Assembly (NCBI GenBank): GCA_905211265.1
Contig: CAJMAC010000011.1
Span: 1 to 32,298 of the forward strand
From: an uncultured Eubacteriales bacterium
Lineage (GTDB): Bacteria; Bacillota_I; Bacilli_A; RF39; UBA660
Direction: 5' to 3'
Length of the DNA: 32,298 bases
In this document: piece after piece, positions 7,624-15,441 of the stretch
How positions within the stretch are numbered: position 1 is the first letter of the stretch
Layout: every line of letters begins with the position of its first letter
Notes under the pieces: generated by a model
The model's input: the letters and a program-made list of their open reading frames with translations, nothing else
What the model was told of the DNA's origin: nothing
Databases searched by the model: none
Program-made: the position numbers and the translations under genes

Positions 7624-7941
7624 CTACGTGCGTTTTCTATATAATTCAAGTCTTATATCATGTAATATTTGTATTATTTCTCTAATGGTTAATATCAATA
7701 AATAACAAGGAATAAAGGAAGTTAATAAAATTATCACCAAAGTTATATCTTCATTAAATAAAGAGAGAAAGAAAACAATTACATAAAGAACTATTAATAT
7801 AACTGAAATAACAAACCAAATATTTGCAATAGAATTTATTTCATATAATTTCTTCTTGTCTATTTTTTTACTTATGATTATAGAATCATTTTTATCATTA
7901 TTATTTTTCTTGTCCAATTCATCAAAAAAATCATTATTCAT
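7624..7941 (-). CDS. Small membrane protein in the XRE-linked module, unknown function
   Basis: About 105 residues: a polar, Lys/Asp/Asn-rich N-terminal third (DELDKKNNNDKNDS, KKIDKKKLYEI) and two membrane segments (about 42-64 and 69-92), with a basic C-terminus (LYRKRT). The ATG at 7941 is preferred over the in-frame GTG at 7947 because GAAGG is well spaced only for the ATG. It follows the larger membrane gene with almost no gap (its stop is at 7947-7949), so the two are probably translated together. No family is recognised. Resemblance to small immunity or holin-like proteins is superficial and not claimed. Confidence 0.65.
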   Translation of the reverse strand: MNNDFFDELDKKNNNDKNDSIIISKKIDKKKLYEINSIANIWFVISVILIVLYVIVFFLSLFNEDITLVIILLTSFIPCYLLILTIREIIQILHDIRLELYRKRT

Positions 7942-7946
7942 ATTCA

Positions 7947-8552
7947 CTAACCTTCTTTCTTTTTTATACTATTTTTAGAATATAAATTAAAATACATCAA
8001 TAAAGGAACGAAATAAACATAACTACATATATAAAACATAAAAGTTTTAAATTCAAAATTATTTGCACTTACCGCAACTACAGAACAAAAGTGAACAAAC
8101 CATATAAACATAAGACATACGTAATTAAAGTTATTTGTATCAAAAGACAACTTATTATTAAAAAATATCATTCTCAAATAATTAACAAATACAATTTCAA
8201 ATACAGCACTAAAAAGACTAGACACTGGGAAAAATTCAACATTATTATTATTCACAAGATAAAACATTAATGACAAAACAGAATAGCAAACATATATAAC
8301 ACAAAAAATAAAGTAAATCATATTAAGTGCTTTTAAGTCTAATTTCTTTGAAAAAAGAATAATGCAAAAATACAACAAAGAAATAAAATTTAAATTAAAA
8401 AGTAAAGAAAATAGCAAAATAAAATAATCGAATATGTTAAAAGAATAACTCCAAGCATCATAATAATATAAAAACTCAAAAAGCAAATAAAAAATATTTA
8501 ATATAATAACACAAATCGCTAATGTTTTTGGATTAAGATTTCTATTTTTCAC
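7947..8552 (-). CDS. Polytopic membrane protein, about six TM segments, unknown function
   Basis: A roughly 201-residue, almost wholly hydrophobic protein rich in Phe, Tyr, Leu and Ile, with about six membrane segments at roughly 11-31, 42-68, 77-100, 111-133, 141-161 and 170-190. No transport or enzymatic motif is seen. A longer frame starts at an ATG at 8573, but that start overlaps the sequence AGAAAGGAGTGTTAGA. That sequence is an ideal ribosome binding site for the GTG at 8552, so GTG is chosen. The gene faces an XRE regulator across about 100 bases. Co-transcribed with the 105-residue membrane protein downstream. Confidence 0.65.
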   Translation of the reverse strand: MKNRNLNPKTLAICVIILNIFYLLFEFLYYYDAWSYSFNIFDYFILLFSLLFNLNFISLLYFCIILFSKKLDLKALNMIYFIFCVIYVCYSVLSLMFYLVNNNNVEFFPVSSLFSAVFEIVFVNYLRMIFFNNKLSFDTNNFNYVCLMFIWFVHFCSVVAVSANNFEFKTFMFYICSYVYFVPLLMYFNLYSKNSIKKKEG

Positions 8553-8575
8553 TCTAACACTCCTTTCTAACATAT

Positions 8576-8584
8576 ATTATATCA
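8576..8584 (-). promoter_or_regulatory. Extended -10 promoter of the membrane protein pair
   Basis: Minus strand TGA followed by TATAAT, 24 bases before the GTG start. No good -35 at 17 bases (TGCGCT), a layout often seen where an activator or repressor works. Confidence 0.55.
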
Positions 8585-8613
8585 CAATTCGAACTACCAG
8601 CGCATATAATTCT

Positions 8614-8624
8614 AACTGACAGTT
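8614..8624. promoter_or_regulatory. Palindrome AACTGACAGTT, candidate XRE operator
   Basis: A perfect 11-bp inverted repeat (AACTG-A-CAGTT) between the two divergent genes. It lies beside the -10-like TATAAA at 8626 upstream of the XRE gene. One such site per divergent regulator is typical; the binding protein is inferred. Confidence 0.45.
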
Positions 8625-8651
8625 GTATAAAATAATATTAGGTGATATAAA

Positions 8652-8897
8652 ATGAATAAAAATCTATTTCATGATGATTATTATTACTATGATATAGTAA
8701 GAAAAAATATTAAAAAATACAGAAAATTAGCAAGCTTAACACAGCAAGAATTAGCAGATAAAATTGAGGTAAGTATGCATTATATTTCTCAAATAGAAAG
8801 TGCCAAACCAAATAAATACTTTACATTAATAATAATAGGAAGAATTGCAGATGTATTAAACATTAATATAAAGCAACTATTTGATGAAAGTAATTAA
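8652..8897 (+). CDS. XRE-family (Cro/CI-type) transcriptional regulator
   Basis: An 81-residue protein made almost entirely of an HTH_3 domain: VRKNIKKYRKLASLTQQELADKIEVSMHYISQIESAKPNKY, with the recognition helix around VSMHYISQIES, followed by the closing helices ADVLNINIKQLFDE. The N-terminal tail is His/Asp/Tyr-rich (FHDDYYYYD). The start is supported by AGGTGATATAAA. It has no sensor or dimerisation domain, so any signal acts through expression or other partners. It diverges from the two-membrane-protein unit, with a palindrome between, so autoregulation and control of the membrane genes are likely. Confidence 0.85.
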   Translation: MNKNLFHDDYYYYDIVRKNIKKYRKLASLTQQELADKIEVSMHYISQIESAKPNKYFTLIIIGRIADVLNINIKQLFDESN

Positions 8898-8945
8898 AAA
8901 AAAATATAACCTATGCATCAAACATAAATTATACTTTATATATAA

Positions 8946-9164
8946 CTATTTAACAAATGGTATAAATGCCATATATCTTGCTAACTTAACTTGTTCAGCA
9001 ACATGTCTTTGATGCTTTGCACAAGTACCAGTAAATCTTCTTGGTAAAATTTTACCATTATCATTTATATATTTACTTATAATTGCAACATCTTTATAAT
9101 CTACTGATTTTCCAGCACACATATGACATATTTTTTTTCTTTTTGGTTTACGAAAATCTGCCAT
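8946..9164 (-). CDS. rpsR: 30S ribosomal protein bS18
   Basis: bS18 binds the 30S platform together with bS6. The 72-residue product has the family core (KICHMCAGKSVDYKDV, PRRFTGTCAKHQRHVAEQVKLAR) with a CxxC pair and a Cys/His pair, a zinc-binding form seen in some bacteria. It ends the rpsF-ssb-rpsR operon, 15 bases from ssb. No strong terminator is seen after it. A weak candidate is ATATAA/TTATAT before a T-run near 8900-8935. Confidence 0.97.
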   Translation of the reverse strand: MADFRKPKRKKICHMCAGKSVDYKDVAIISKYINDNGKILPRRFTGTCAKHQRHVAEQVKLARYMAFIPFVK

Positions 9165-9179
9165 AATTATCCTCCTTTA

Positions 9180-9665
9180 TTAGAATGGTAAATCATTATC
9201 GCTTATAGTAACACTTTCTCCAAAACTTTCAAATGGATCTTTTTCAACAGATACACTTTGAACAGGTTGTTGAGTTGGTACACTAGGCTCTGGAATATTA
9301 TCAAATGGATTTGGTTCACTATATGAACTACTTGTTGAACCATTATTACTTCCAGAACTTAAAAATTGTACACTTAAAGCAACAACTTCAGTTACATAAA
9401 CTTTCTTTCCATCCTTATCATCATAACTTCTAGATTGAAGTCTACCCTCAACAGATACCAATCTACCTTTAGTTACATATTTGCAAACATTTTCCGCTTG
9501 TTTATCCCAAACAACAACATTAATAAAGTCTGCTTCTCTTTCACCATTTTGATTAGTAAATGTTCTGTTAATTGCTAAATTTAATTGACATACAGCTCTA
9601 CCTGAATTAGTGTGTCTAAGTTCAGGATCTCTTGTAAGTCTTCCTACTAAATCTACTCTATTCAT
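9180..9665 (-). CDS. ssb: Single-stranded DNA-binding protein SSB
   Basis: SSB protects single-stranded DNA and recruits repair and replication enzymes. The 161-residue product has the N-terminal OB fold (MNRVDLVGRLTRDPELRHT, ADFINVVVWDKQAENV), a Gly/Ser/Pro-rich linker and the acidic tail SDNDLPF that recruits partners. It lies between rpsF and rpsR in the conserved operon, 11 bases after rpsF. Confidence 0.98.
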   Translation of the reverse strand: MNRVDLVGRLTRDPELRHTNSGRAVCQLNLAINRTFTNQNGEREADFINVVVWDKQAENVCKYVTKGRLVSVEGRLQSRSYDDKDGKKVYVTEVVALSVQFLSSGSNNGSTSSSYSEPNPFDNIPEPSVPTQQPVQSVSVEKDPFESFGESVTISDNDLPF

Positions 9666-9676
9666 ATTTCCTCCGA

Positions 9677-9967
9677 TTATTTATCTAAATTAATAACTAA
9701 ATCTCTAATAACATTTTCTTCAATTTTAGCAAGTCTCTTAAATTCTTTAACTGCTGCGTCATCATTAGATTCAATGTTATATAAATAGTAAAAACCAGAT
9801 TTACACTTTTTAATTTCATAAGCTAATTCTCTTTGTCCTAATTCCTTAGATAAAGTAATAGTAGCCTTATTCTTAGTAAAAGCATTTTCTAAATTTGATA
9901 CTATTTCTTTTCTTTCTTCCTCAGTAGTATCAGATTTTACTATGAACATAATTTCATATTTTCTCAT
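9677..9967 (-). CDS. rpsF: 30S ribosomal protein bS6
   Basis: bS6 forms a heterodimer with bS18 on the 30S platform. The 96-residue product starts MRKYEIMFIVKSDTTEEE and contains ELGQRELAYEIKK and FKRLAKIEENVIR, typical of bS6. A strong AAGGAGGTG ribosome binding site precedes it. It opens the rpsF-ssb-rpsR operon, as in most Bacillota, with a promoter at 10032-10060 and a leader RNA that can hide its ribosome binding site. Confidence 0.97.
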   Translation of the reverse strand: MRKYEIMFIVKSDTTEEERKEIVSNLENAFTKNKATITLSKELGQRELAYEIKKCKSGFYYLYNIESNDDAAVKEFKRLAKIEENVIRDLVINLDK

Positions 9968-10025
9968 TTCTACACCTCCTTATGGTCTAATCGGCTCAAA
10001 TATTTGAGCAAGGAACTTTCGTTCA
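9968..10025 (-). promoter_or_regulatory. S6:S18-type leader RNA upstream of rpsF
   Basis: The short 5' leader holds a perfect hairpin GCTCAAA-TA-TTTGAGC (10009-9994) followed directly by CG, giving the CCG trinucleotide (9994-9992). CCUU just outside it (10013-10010) can pair with AAGG of the ribosome binding site (9981-9978). This is the layout known for the S6:S18 autoregulatory leader, in which the bS6-bS18 complex recognises a CCG in a stem and represses translation. A GAAC-GAAA-GTTC hairpin lies upstream (10024-10013). Confidence 0.6.
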
Positions 10026-10031
10026 CGAAGT

Positions 10032-10060
10032 ATTATAGCAAATATTTAATTTAAAGTAAA
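10032..10060 (-). promoter_or_regulatory. Sigma-A promoter of rpsF-ssb-rpsR
   Basis: Minus strand TTTACT (10060-10055), 17 bases, TATAAT (10037-10032) with TGC before the -10. It begins four bases after the pepF stop. Confidence 0.85.
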
Positions 10061-10064
10061 TAGT

Positions 10065-11852
10065 TTATTCAAAATATAATGAAGAAAATTCATCAATTAA
10101 CTCACTAAACATATCAATCGCAGAATTAACAACTTCTTTTTTAGTAATATCAACACCAGCAACTTTAAGTGAATCAATAGGATTCTTAGTTCTTCCACAT
10201 TTTAAGAAATTAATATAATTATTTACTGCACCCTTTTTACCAGATAAAATATTATTAACTATCATACAAGCACAAGATAATCCAGTTGCATATTTATATA
10301 CATAAAAATTATAATAAAAGTGTGGTATTCTTTCCCATTCATACATAATCTCTTTATCAATTACTACATTATTACCAAAATATTTTTCATTTAATTCATA
10401 ATATTTTTTATCTAGTAAATCTGCTGTTAATATTTCATCATTTTCTACCAATGAATATATTTCTTTTTCAAATTCTGCAAACATAGTTTGTCTATATACA
10501 GTAGCCCTAAATAATTCTAATAACTTATTAATAATATATAATTTTTCTTCTTTACTAGAACTATTCTTAATCATATATTTAGCCAATAACAATTCATTAA
10601 CTGTTGAAGCCACTTCTGCTACAAAAATAGAATAATCTCCATAAACATAACTATTATTATGTCTAGCATAGTAACTATGAATAGAGTGTCCCATTTCATG
10701 AGCAAGAGTAGACATATCATTATATTTATCTTGATAATTTAATAAAACATATGGATAAGTATCATAACATCCTGAAGAATATCCACCAGTTCTCTTATTT
10801 CTAGTAGGATATACATCTATCCATCTATCTTTAATACCATTATTATATATATTAATATATTCTTCACCTAATACACTTAATGCTTTTCTAACAATATCAA
10901 CTGCTTCATCAAAATTGTATTTTTTATTATATTCCTTTGTCATAGAAACATATACATCATATAAATGAAGTTCATCTACTTCAAGGACTTTTCTTTTAAT
11001 ATCATAATATTTATATAAAACATCAAGTCCATCATTAACACTATTAATTAAATTATCATAAACACTTAAAGGTATCTCATCTTGAAATAAAGATGCTTCA
11101 ATTGCACTATTATATTTTCTAACTTTACTTATACTTACCTCTTCATTAATATTATTACTAATCAAAGAAGCAAAAGTGTTTTTAAATTCACTATATGTTT
11201 TATATAAAACTTCAAAAGTTTCCTTTCTAACTCTTCTATCTCTACTTTCAATATATAAAGAATAATTACTATTATCTAACTTTACAGTATTTCCTTCTTC
11301 ATTAGTAATATTTCCAAATATTAAATCACAATCTTTAAATAATTCATAAGTATCATAATTATTACCCATCATTTTATGTAAACTAGATAATAATTTCTCC
11401 TCATTATCACTTAAAGTATGTTCCTTAAATCTAAATTCATCTCTTAACATCTTTTCATATTCTTTTAATTTAGGTTCTTCTTTAATAAATTTCTCTATTT
11501 CTTCCCAACTTAATTTTAAAATATTCGGAGTAATAAAATATGCCTTATTAGATAACTCTGCATATAAATTACTAACCTTTCCTCTTAAACTTTGATTCTC
11601 ATTAATCGAAGTATCACTATCAAATAATAAATTAGCATAACTATATAATTTTTCTAATTTTCTAGTTACCATATAATAATAATTAATTGTCTCGTAAAAT
11701 TCTTTTGCACTATTTAACATAGAGTTTTCATATTTTTTAATTTCATTTACTTTGTCTTTTACTTCATTAAAATCTTTCATAAAGCTTTCAGTATTATCAT
11801 ATATAACCTCTAAGTCCCATAAATACTTTTTGTCAATATTACTTCTATCCAT
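10065..11852 (-). CDS. pepF: Oligoendopeptidase F (M3 metallopeptidase)
   Basis: PepF is a cytoplasmic zinc peptidase that cuts oligopeptides of about 7-17 residues. The 595-residue product has the usual length. The zinc motif HEMGH is at 385-389, with the third ligand Glu at about 413 (FVAEVAST). The remaining family segments YDTYPYVLLNYQ and YYNFYVYKYATGLS are present. The start has GAGGTGAAATT upstream. It lies between ychF and the rpsF operon and has its own promoter, so it is an insertion relative to Bacillus order (ychF followed by rpsF). Confidence 0.95.
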   Translation of the reverse strand: MDRSNIDKKYLWDLEVIYDNTESFMKDFNEVKDKVNEIKKYENSMLNSAKEFYETINYYYMVTRKLEKLYSYANLLFDSDTSINENQSLRGKVSNLYAELSNKAYFITPNILKLSWEEIEKFIKEEPKLKEYEKMLRDEFRFKEHTLSDNEEKLLSSLHKMMGNNYDTYELFKDCDLIFGNITNEEGNTVKLDNSNYSLYIESRDRRVRKETFEVLYKTYSEFKNTFASLISNNINEEVSISKVRKYNSAIEASLFQDEIPLSVYDNLINSVNDGLDVLYKYYDIKRKVLEVDELHLYDVYVSMTKEYNKKYNFDEAVDIVRKALSVLGEEYINIYNNGIKDRWIDVYPTRNKRTGGYSSGCYDTYPYVLLNYQDKYNDMSTLAHEMGHSIHSYYARHNNSYVYGDYSIFVAEVASTVNELLLAKYMIKNSSSKEEKLYIINKLLELFRATVYRQTMFAEFEKEIYSLVENDEILTADLLDKKYYELNEKYFGNNVVIDKEIMYEWERIPHFYYNFYVYKYATGLSCACMIVNNILSGKKGAVNNYINFLKCGRTKNPIDSLKVAGVDITKKEVVNSAIDMFSELIDEFSSLYFE

Positions 11853-11869
11853 AATTTCACCTCTATTTA

Positions 11870-11898
11870 ATTATACAACAAAATAATCTAATTATAAA
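11870..11898 (-). promoter_or_regulatory. Sigma-A promoter of pepF
   Basis: Minus strand TTTATA (11898-11893), 17 bases, TATAAT (11875-11870), 18 bases before the start codon. Confidence 0.65.
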
Positions 11899-11929
11899 GA
11901 AAATATTCTAAAATACAATTTTCATAAAA

Positions 11930-11955
11930 GAAAAAGTACTATAAAGTACTATACA
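11930..11955 (-). terminator. Terminator of ychF
   Basis: Minus strand AGTACT-TTAT-AGTACT (11950-11935) followed by TTTTTC. The TAG stop of ychF (11949-11951) is part of the hairpin. Confidence 0.8.
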
Positions 11956-13046
11956 TTAAATCTAAAATGACAAATATCACCATCTTGCATAACATAATCT
12001 TTTCCTTCAAGTCTCATTTTTCCTTTTTCCTTAACAGCATTTTCACTACCACATTCAATTAAATCATTATATGAAATAACTTCTGCACGAATAAATCCTC
12101 TTTCAAAATCACTATGAATTAATCCTGCACATGCTGGAGCTTTCATACCTTTCTTAAATGTCCAAGCTTTAACTTCATCACTACCTACCGTAAAATAAGT
12201 AGCAAGTCCAAGTAAAGAATAAGTTTTCTTAATTAACTTAGACAATCCACTCTCACTGATACCTATTTCATTTAAATATTCTAATTGTTCTTCTTCAGGA
12301 AGTTCTACTAATTCACTTTCAATTTTAGCACATATAATAACTACTTCACTACCTTCATTCTTAGCAAATTCTTCTACTTTTTTAGTATATTCATTACCAG
12401 TAGAAACATCATTCTCATTAACATTACATACATAAATAATAGGTTTTAAAGTAATTAAATTAAATGAACTAATTAAATTTAATTCTTCTTCATCAAGTTC
12501 CATTTTTCTAACTGCTATACCACTTTCCAAAGTAGTTTTAATTCTATTTAATAATTCTATTTCTGCTAAATCTTTCTTAACCTTAGTAGTCATTGCTTTC
12601 TTAGCTATCTTATTAATCCTATTATCAATAATCTCTAAATCAGACATAATAAGTTCAATATTAATAACATCAATATCCCTAATTGGATCAATCGTGGAGT
12701 CAACATGAATAATATTAGAATCATCAAAACATCTAACAACTTCCACAATTGCATCTACTTCCCTTATATGAGATAAAAATTTATTACCTAACCCTTCACC
12801 ATTACTTGCACCTTTAACTAATCCTGCTATATCATTAAATTCATAAGAAGTAGGAATTAATCTCATTGGATTATACATTTGATTTAACTTCTCAATCCTC
12901 TCATCAGGAACATTAACAATTCCAACATTAGGTTCAATTGTAGCAAAAGGATAATTTGCAGCTAAAATACTTTGTTTTGTAATTGCATTAAATAAAGTAG
13001 ATTTACCAACATTAGGCAATCCCACAATGCCTGCTTTCAAACTCAT
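11949..13046 (-). CDS. ychF: Ribosome-binding ATPase YchF (Obg family)
   Basis: YchF/OLA1 binds ribosomes and, unlike most Obg-type proteins, prefers ATP. The 365-residue product has G1 GLPNVGKSTLFNAIT, G3 DIAGLVKGASNGEGLG, a coiled-coil insert (about 130-200), and a C-terminal TGS domain (about 280-365, ending CHFRFNV). The start has AGAAGTGATTTT upstream. It belongs to the yyzM-ychF-rpsF neighbourhood known in Bacillus. Own promoter at 13071-13099, terminator overlapping the stop. Confidence 0.96.
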   Translation of the reverse strand: MSLKAGIVGLPNVGKSTLFNAITKQSILAANYPFATIEPNVGIVNVPDERIEKLNQMYNPMRLIPTSYEFNDIAGLVKGASNGEGLGNKFLSHIREVDAIVEVVRCFDDSNIIHVDSTIDPIRDIDVINIELIMSDLEIIDNRINKIAKKAMTTKVKKDLAEIELLNRIKTTLESGIAVRKMELDEEELNLISSFNLITLKPIIYVCNVNENDVSTGNEYTKKVEEFAKNEGSEVVIICAKIESELVELPEEEQLEYLNEIGISESGLSKLIKKTYSLLGLATYFTVGSDEVKAWTFKKGMKAPACAGLIHSDFERGFIRAEVISYNDLIECGSENAVKEKGKMRLEGKDYVMQDGDICHFRFNV

Positions 13047-13070
13047 AAAATCACTTCTTTCATGTATCTT

Positions 13071-13099
13071 ATTATATCACTTAATACATATTTAATCAA
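13071..13099 (-). promoter_or_regulatory. Sigma-A promoter of ychF
   Basis: Minus strand TTGATT (13099-13094), 17 bases, TATAAT (13076-13071), with TGA before the -10. Confidence 0.8.
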
Positions 13100-13129
13100 A
13101 GAAAAAAGATACATTTCTATATCTTTTTA
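13097..13129 (-). terminator. Terminator of the unknown gene 13117-13611
   Basis: AAAAAGATA and TATCTTTTT (13128-13120 and 13111-13103) pair, with the TAG stop in the loop and a T-rich tail. The -35 of ychF lies just beyond it. Confidence 0.75.
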
Positions 13130-13611
13130 TTTTTAGTTACTCTCTTTACTTTTGAATTAATTTCTTCCATATTATCTTTCATAGAAAAATTCTTTCTAAC
13201 ATTTATCAAAGAAGAATCAACTTTATAAGTATTAGCAATAATATCTAAATATGACTCTTTCTCATTTACTGAATCAAACACTAAATTTCTAGTTTCAATA
13301 TTATCAGATACACATTTAACTACTGAGTTACCTTTCATATCATTAACATAAACGTATTCCATATCAATATTATCACCAAATATTTTTGCACTAACTCTTT
13401 TGTTACTTGAATCAAATAAAATTGTAGACATATATATAGTAACATTTTTAGCATTTTTAATACAAATATCATTTAAAAAAGTACAATTCATAAATTTAAC
13501 ATTTCCATAATTCGCATCAATTGTAGCATTTTCAAATACACCACATTCAAAAATAACATTTCCCTCAGGACTTATTATTAAGTTTCCTGATAACCTACTA
13601 ATATTTTTCAT
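13117..13611 (-). CDS. Unknown beta-strand-rich protein, possibly a right-handed beta-helix
   Basis: A 164-residue protein with no signal peptide or membrane segment. I do not recognise it. From about 10 to 115 it is a chain of short strand-like segments with regularly spaced Asn and Val/Ile (NVIFECGVFENATID, NVKFMNCTFLNDICI, NVTIYMSTILF, NIDMEYVYVND, NIETRNLVFDS), a spacing of about 20 residues that suggests a small beta-solenoid. The last 40 residues are helical and basic. The start has GGGAGGTGATGT. It is 18 bases after abgT in the DUF951-abgT unit, with a terminator at its end. Bactofilin-like polymer is an alternative. Confidence 0.6.
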   Translation of the reverse strand: MKNISRLSGNLIISPEGNVIFECGVFENATIDANYGNVKFMNCTFLNDICIKNAKNVTIYMSTILFDSSNKRVSAKIFGDNIDMEYVYVNDMKGNSVVKCVSDNIETRNLVFDSVNEKESYLDIIANTYKVDSSLINVRKNFSMKDNMEEINSKVKRVTKNKKI

Positions 13612-13629
13612 ACATCACCTCCCTTAATT

Positions 13630-15180
13630 TTAAGCAGTCGGTAACATTACACCAGTACCTATCCCAATAGGAATACCAATAATATAAAATGCTAATATTA
13701 TAACAAACCATAAAATAGAATAAGAAATAGCATAAGGCATCATCAAACTAACTGCATCAGTCAAAGTAACAGCATTATCTTTCTTTTTATTATATATTTG
13801 TAAGAAGCCCAAAAATATAACAAAATATGTAAATAATGGTGAAATACCTTTAACAGCACTATCTGCAGCTCTAAATACCGCTTGAGCAAACTCTGGAGTA
13901 AGTGAACTTTGCATAAACATAGGTACCACAACCGGAGATAAAATAGCCCATTTAGTCGAAGAAGCCGGAATAAACATCGTACTTATCATTGTAATAACAA
14001 AGAATAATATAATAAGTAATATACCAGATACCTCAATTGAGTTTAATAGTTCAGTCAATGAAGATACAATAAATACTCCTATATTTGTTTGTTTAAATAT
14101 AGCACAAAATTGCGAAGCAAAGAATATTAATACTAATATTGAAGCAACATCTTTTAAATAATAACTCATCGCATCTACTAAATCTTTATTATTTTTAAAT
14201 GTTTTAACTCTAAGTCCATAAACAAGACCAGATATAATTAATAATAAACTAAACAGAAATACAACACCTTGACTAAAATATGAATTATCTCCAAATAATT
14301 GATCTACATATAAACTATCTTTTAAATATAGAAATAATCCTGAAAAAGGTAAACCAGGTATAATTGAATAAATCAAAATAAGTACAAATAACAATGAAGA
14401 TAATAATGCAATAAATACACCTTTCTTTTCCTTCTTAGTAACTATCATTGCATCAAAATATTCACTTTCATCAAATACATATCTACCTAACTTAGGAACA
14501 ATATATTTTTCAGTAACAATCATTCCTAAATAAGCAATACAAATAGTACTAATAACCATAAATATTAAATTACCACTTAAATTAACTTTATATGTTTTAT
14601 CAAGTATTGAAGCAGCAAGCCCAGTATAAGAAGATAACATACTATCAAGCCCATTAACAACAATATTTGCACCATAACCAAAAGTAATACCTGCAAAAGC
14701 AGCACATACACCAGTTGATGGATGTCTACCTAAATTCATAAATAATATTGCAGCAACAGGAATTAAAATAACATATCCTACCTCAAAAAACATACTAGAT
14801 AATATTCCAAGCAATACAACAATAAAAGTAAATGTTTTTTTAGAAATCTTCTTAGATAATAACCCAAATAATGAATTTAAATATCCAGATTTATAAGCAA
14901 CTCCAACTCCAAGTAATCCAACAATTAAATTACCAAGTGGAGCAAAACTAGTAAAATTAGATATCATATTACTTATTAAATATTGTATTCCAGATCTATT
15001 AAATAAATTATTAATTACAACAATTTTACTCTCTAAATTACCAGTAACACTATTAACAGTATAATAACTAGTTTCTAAATGTAATATACCACCAATACTA
15101 CTAACTATCATAATAAGAATAGTTAAACAAAAAAATAGTAAAGCAGGATGTAATCTAAATTCTTTCTTTATCTTTTTCAT
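13630..15180 (-). CDS. AbgT-family membrane transporter
   Basis: AbgT-family proteins move p-aminobenzoyl-glutamate, or export sulfonamides, by ion coupling. The 516-residue product has the family length and about nine to eleven membrane segments. Family motifs are visible: GRHPSTGVCAAFAG (re-entrant region), GANIVVNGLDSML and FIPASSTKWAILSPVVVPMF near 400. The ATG overlaps the TGA of the upstream DUF951 gene (ATGA), which suggests translational coupling. Substrate is not defined by sequence; folate scavenging is an inference. Confidence 0.88.
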   Translation of the reverse strand: MKKIKKEFRLHPALLFFCLTILIMIVSSIGGILHLETSYYTVNSVTGNLESKIVVINNLFNRSGIQYLISNMISNFTSFAPLGNLIVGLLGVGVAYKSGYLNSLFGLLSKKISKKTFTFIVVLLGILSSMFFEVGYVILIPVAAILFMNLGRHPSTGVCAAFAGITFGYGANIVVNGLDSMLSSYTGLAASILDKTYKVNLSGNLIFMVISTICIAYLGMIVTEKYIVPKLGRYVFDESEYFDAMIVTKKEKKGVFIALLSSLLFVLILIYSIIPGLPFSGLFLYLKDSLYVDQLFGDNSYFSQGVVFLFSLLLIISGLVYGLRVKTFKNNKDLVDAMSYYLKDVASILVLIFFASQFCAIFKQTNIGVFIVSSLTELLNSIEVSGILLIILFFVITMISTMFIPASSTKWAILSPVVVPMFMQSSLTPEFAQAVFRAADSAVKGISPLFTYFVIFLGFLQIYNKKKDNAVTLTDAVSLMMPYAISYSILWFVIILAFYIIGIPIGIGTGVMLPTA

Positions 15181-15362
15181 AACTCCTCAACTTTCTTTAA
15201 TTTTCTATTAAATTCTATTCTAGGTAGCATAATACATCTACCACAATTCAAACATTTTATTTTTATATCTGCCCCTAATCTAACTATTTCCCATTTATTA
15301 GTACCACATGGATGATCTTTTTTCATAATAACAATACTTCCTAATTTATATTCTTTATCCAT
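15177..15362 (-). CDS. DUF951 (YyzM-like) small zinc-ribbon-like protein
   Basis: A 61-residue protein with the DUF951 signature: KLGSIVIMKKDHPCGTNKWE followed by GADIKIKCLNCGRCIMLPR. Three Cys in CLNCGRC plus the upstream HPC may bind metal. The family is found beside ychF in Bacillus (yyzM). It has AGGAGGTCTC and its own promoter, and overlaps abgT by four bases. Function unknown; a nucleic-acid-binding role is a guess. Confidence 0.9.
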   Translation of the reverse strand: MDKEYKLGSIVIMKKDHPCGTNKWEIVRLGADIKIKCLNCGRCIMLPRIEFNRKLKKVEEL

Positions 15363-15384
15363 AATAGAGACCTCCTATGTACTA

Positions 15385-15413
15385 ATTATATCATTACATA
15401 ACTTTTTTTACAA
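15385..15413 (-). promoter_or_regulatory. Sigma-A promoter of DUF951-abgT
   Basis: Minus strand TTGTAA (15413-15408), 17 bases, TATAAT (15390-15385), with TGA before the -10, 22 bases before the DUF951 start. Confidence 0.8.
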
Positions 15414-15441
15414 GAAAAAAATATCTAGATTACCTAGACAT
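15412..15441 (-). terminator. Terminator of mbl
   Basis: GTCTAG-GTAAT-CTAGAT on the minus strand (about 15438-15421), followed by ATTTTTTTC, right after the mbl stop. Confidence 0.75.

Noticed and set aside
8898..8945. Terminator after rpsR
   Set aside because: Only a weak ATATAA/TTATAT pairing with a T-run is seen, so it is noted in the rpsR entry only.
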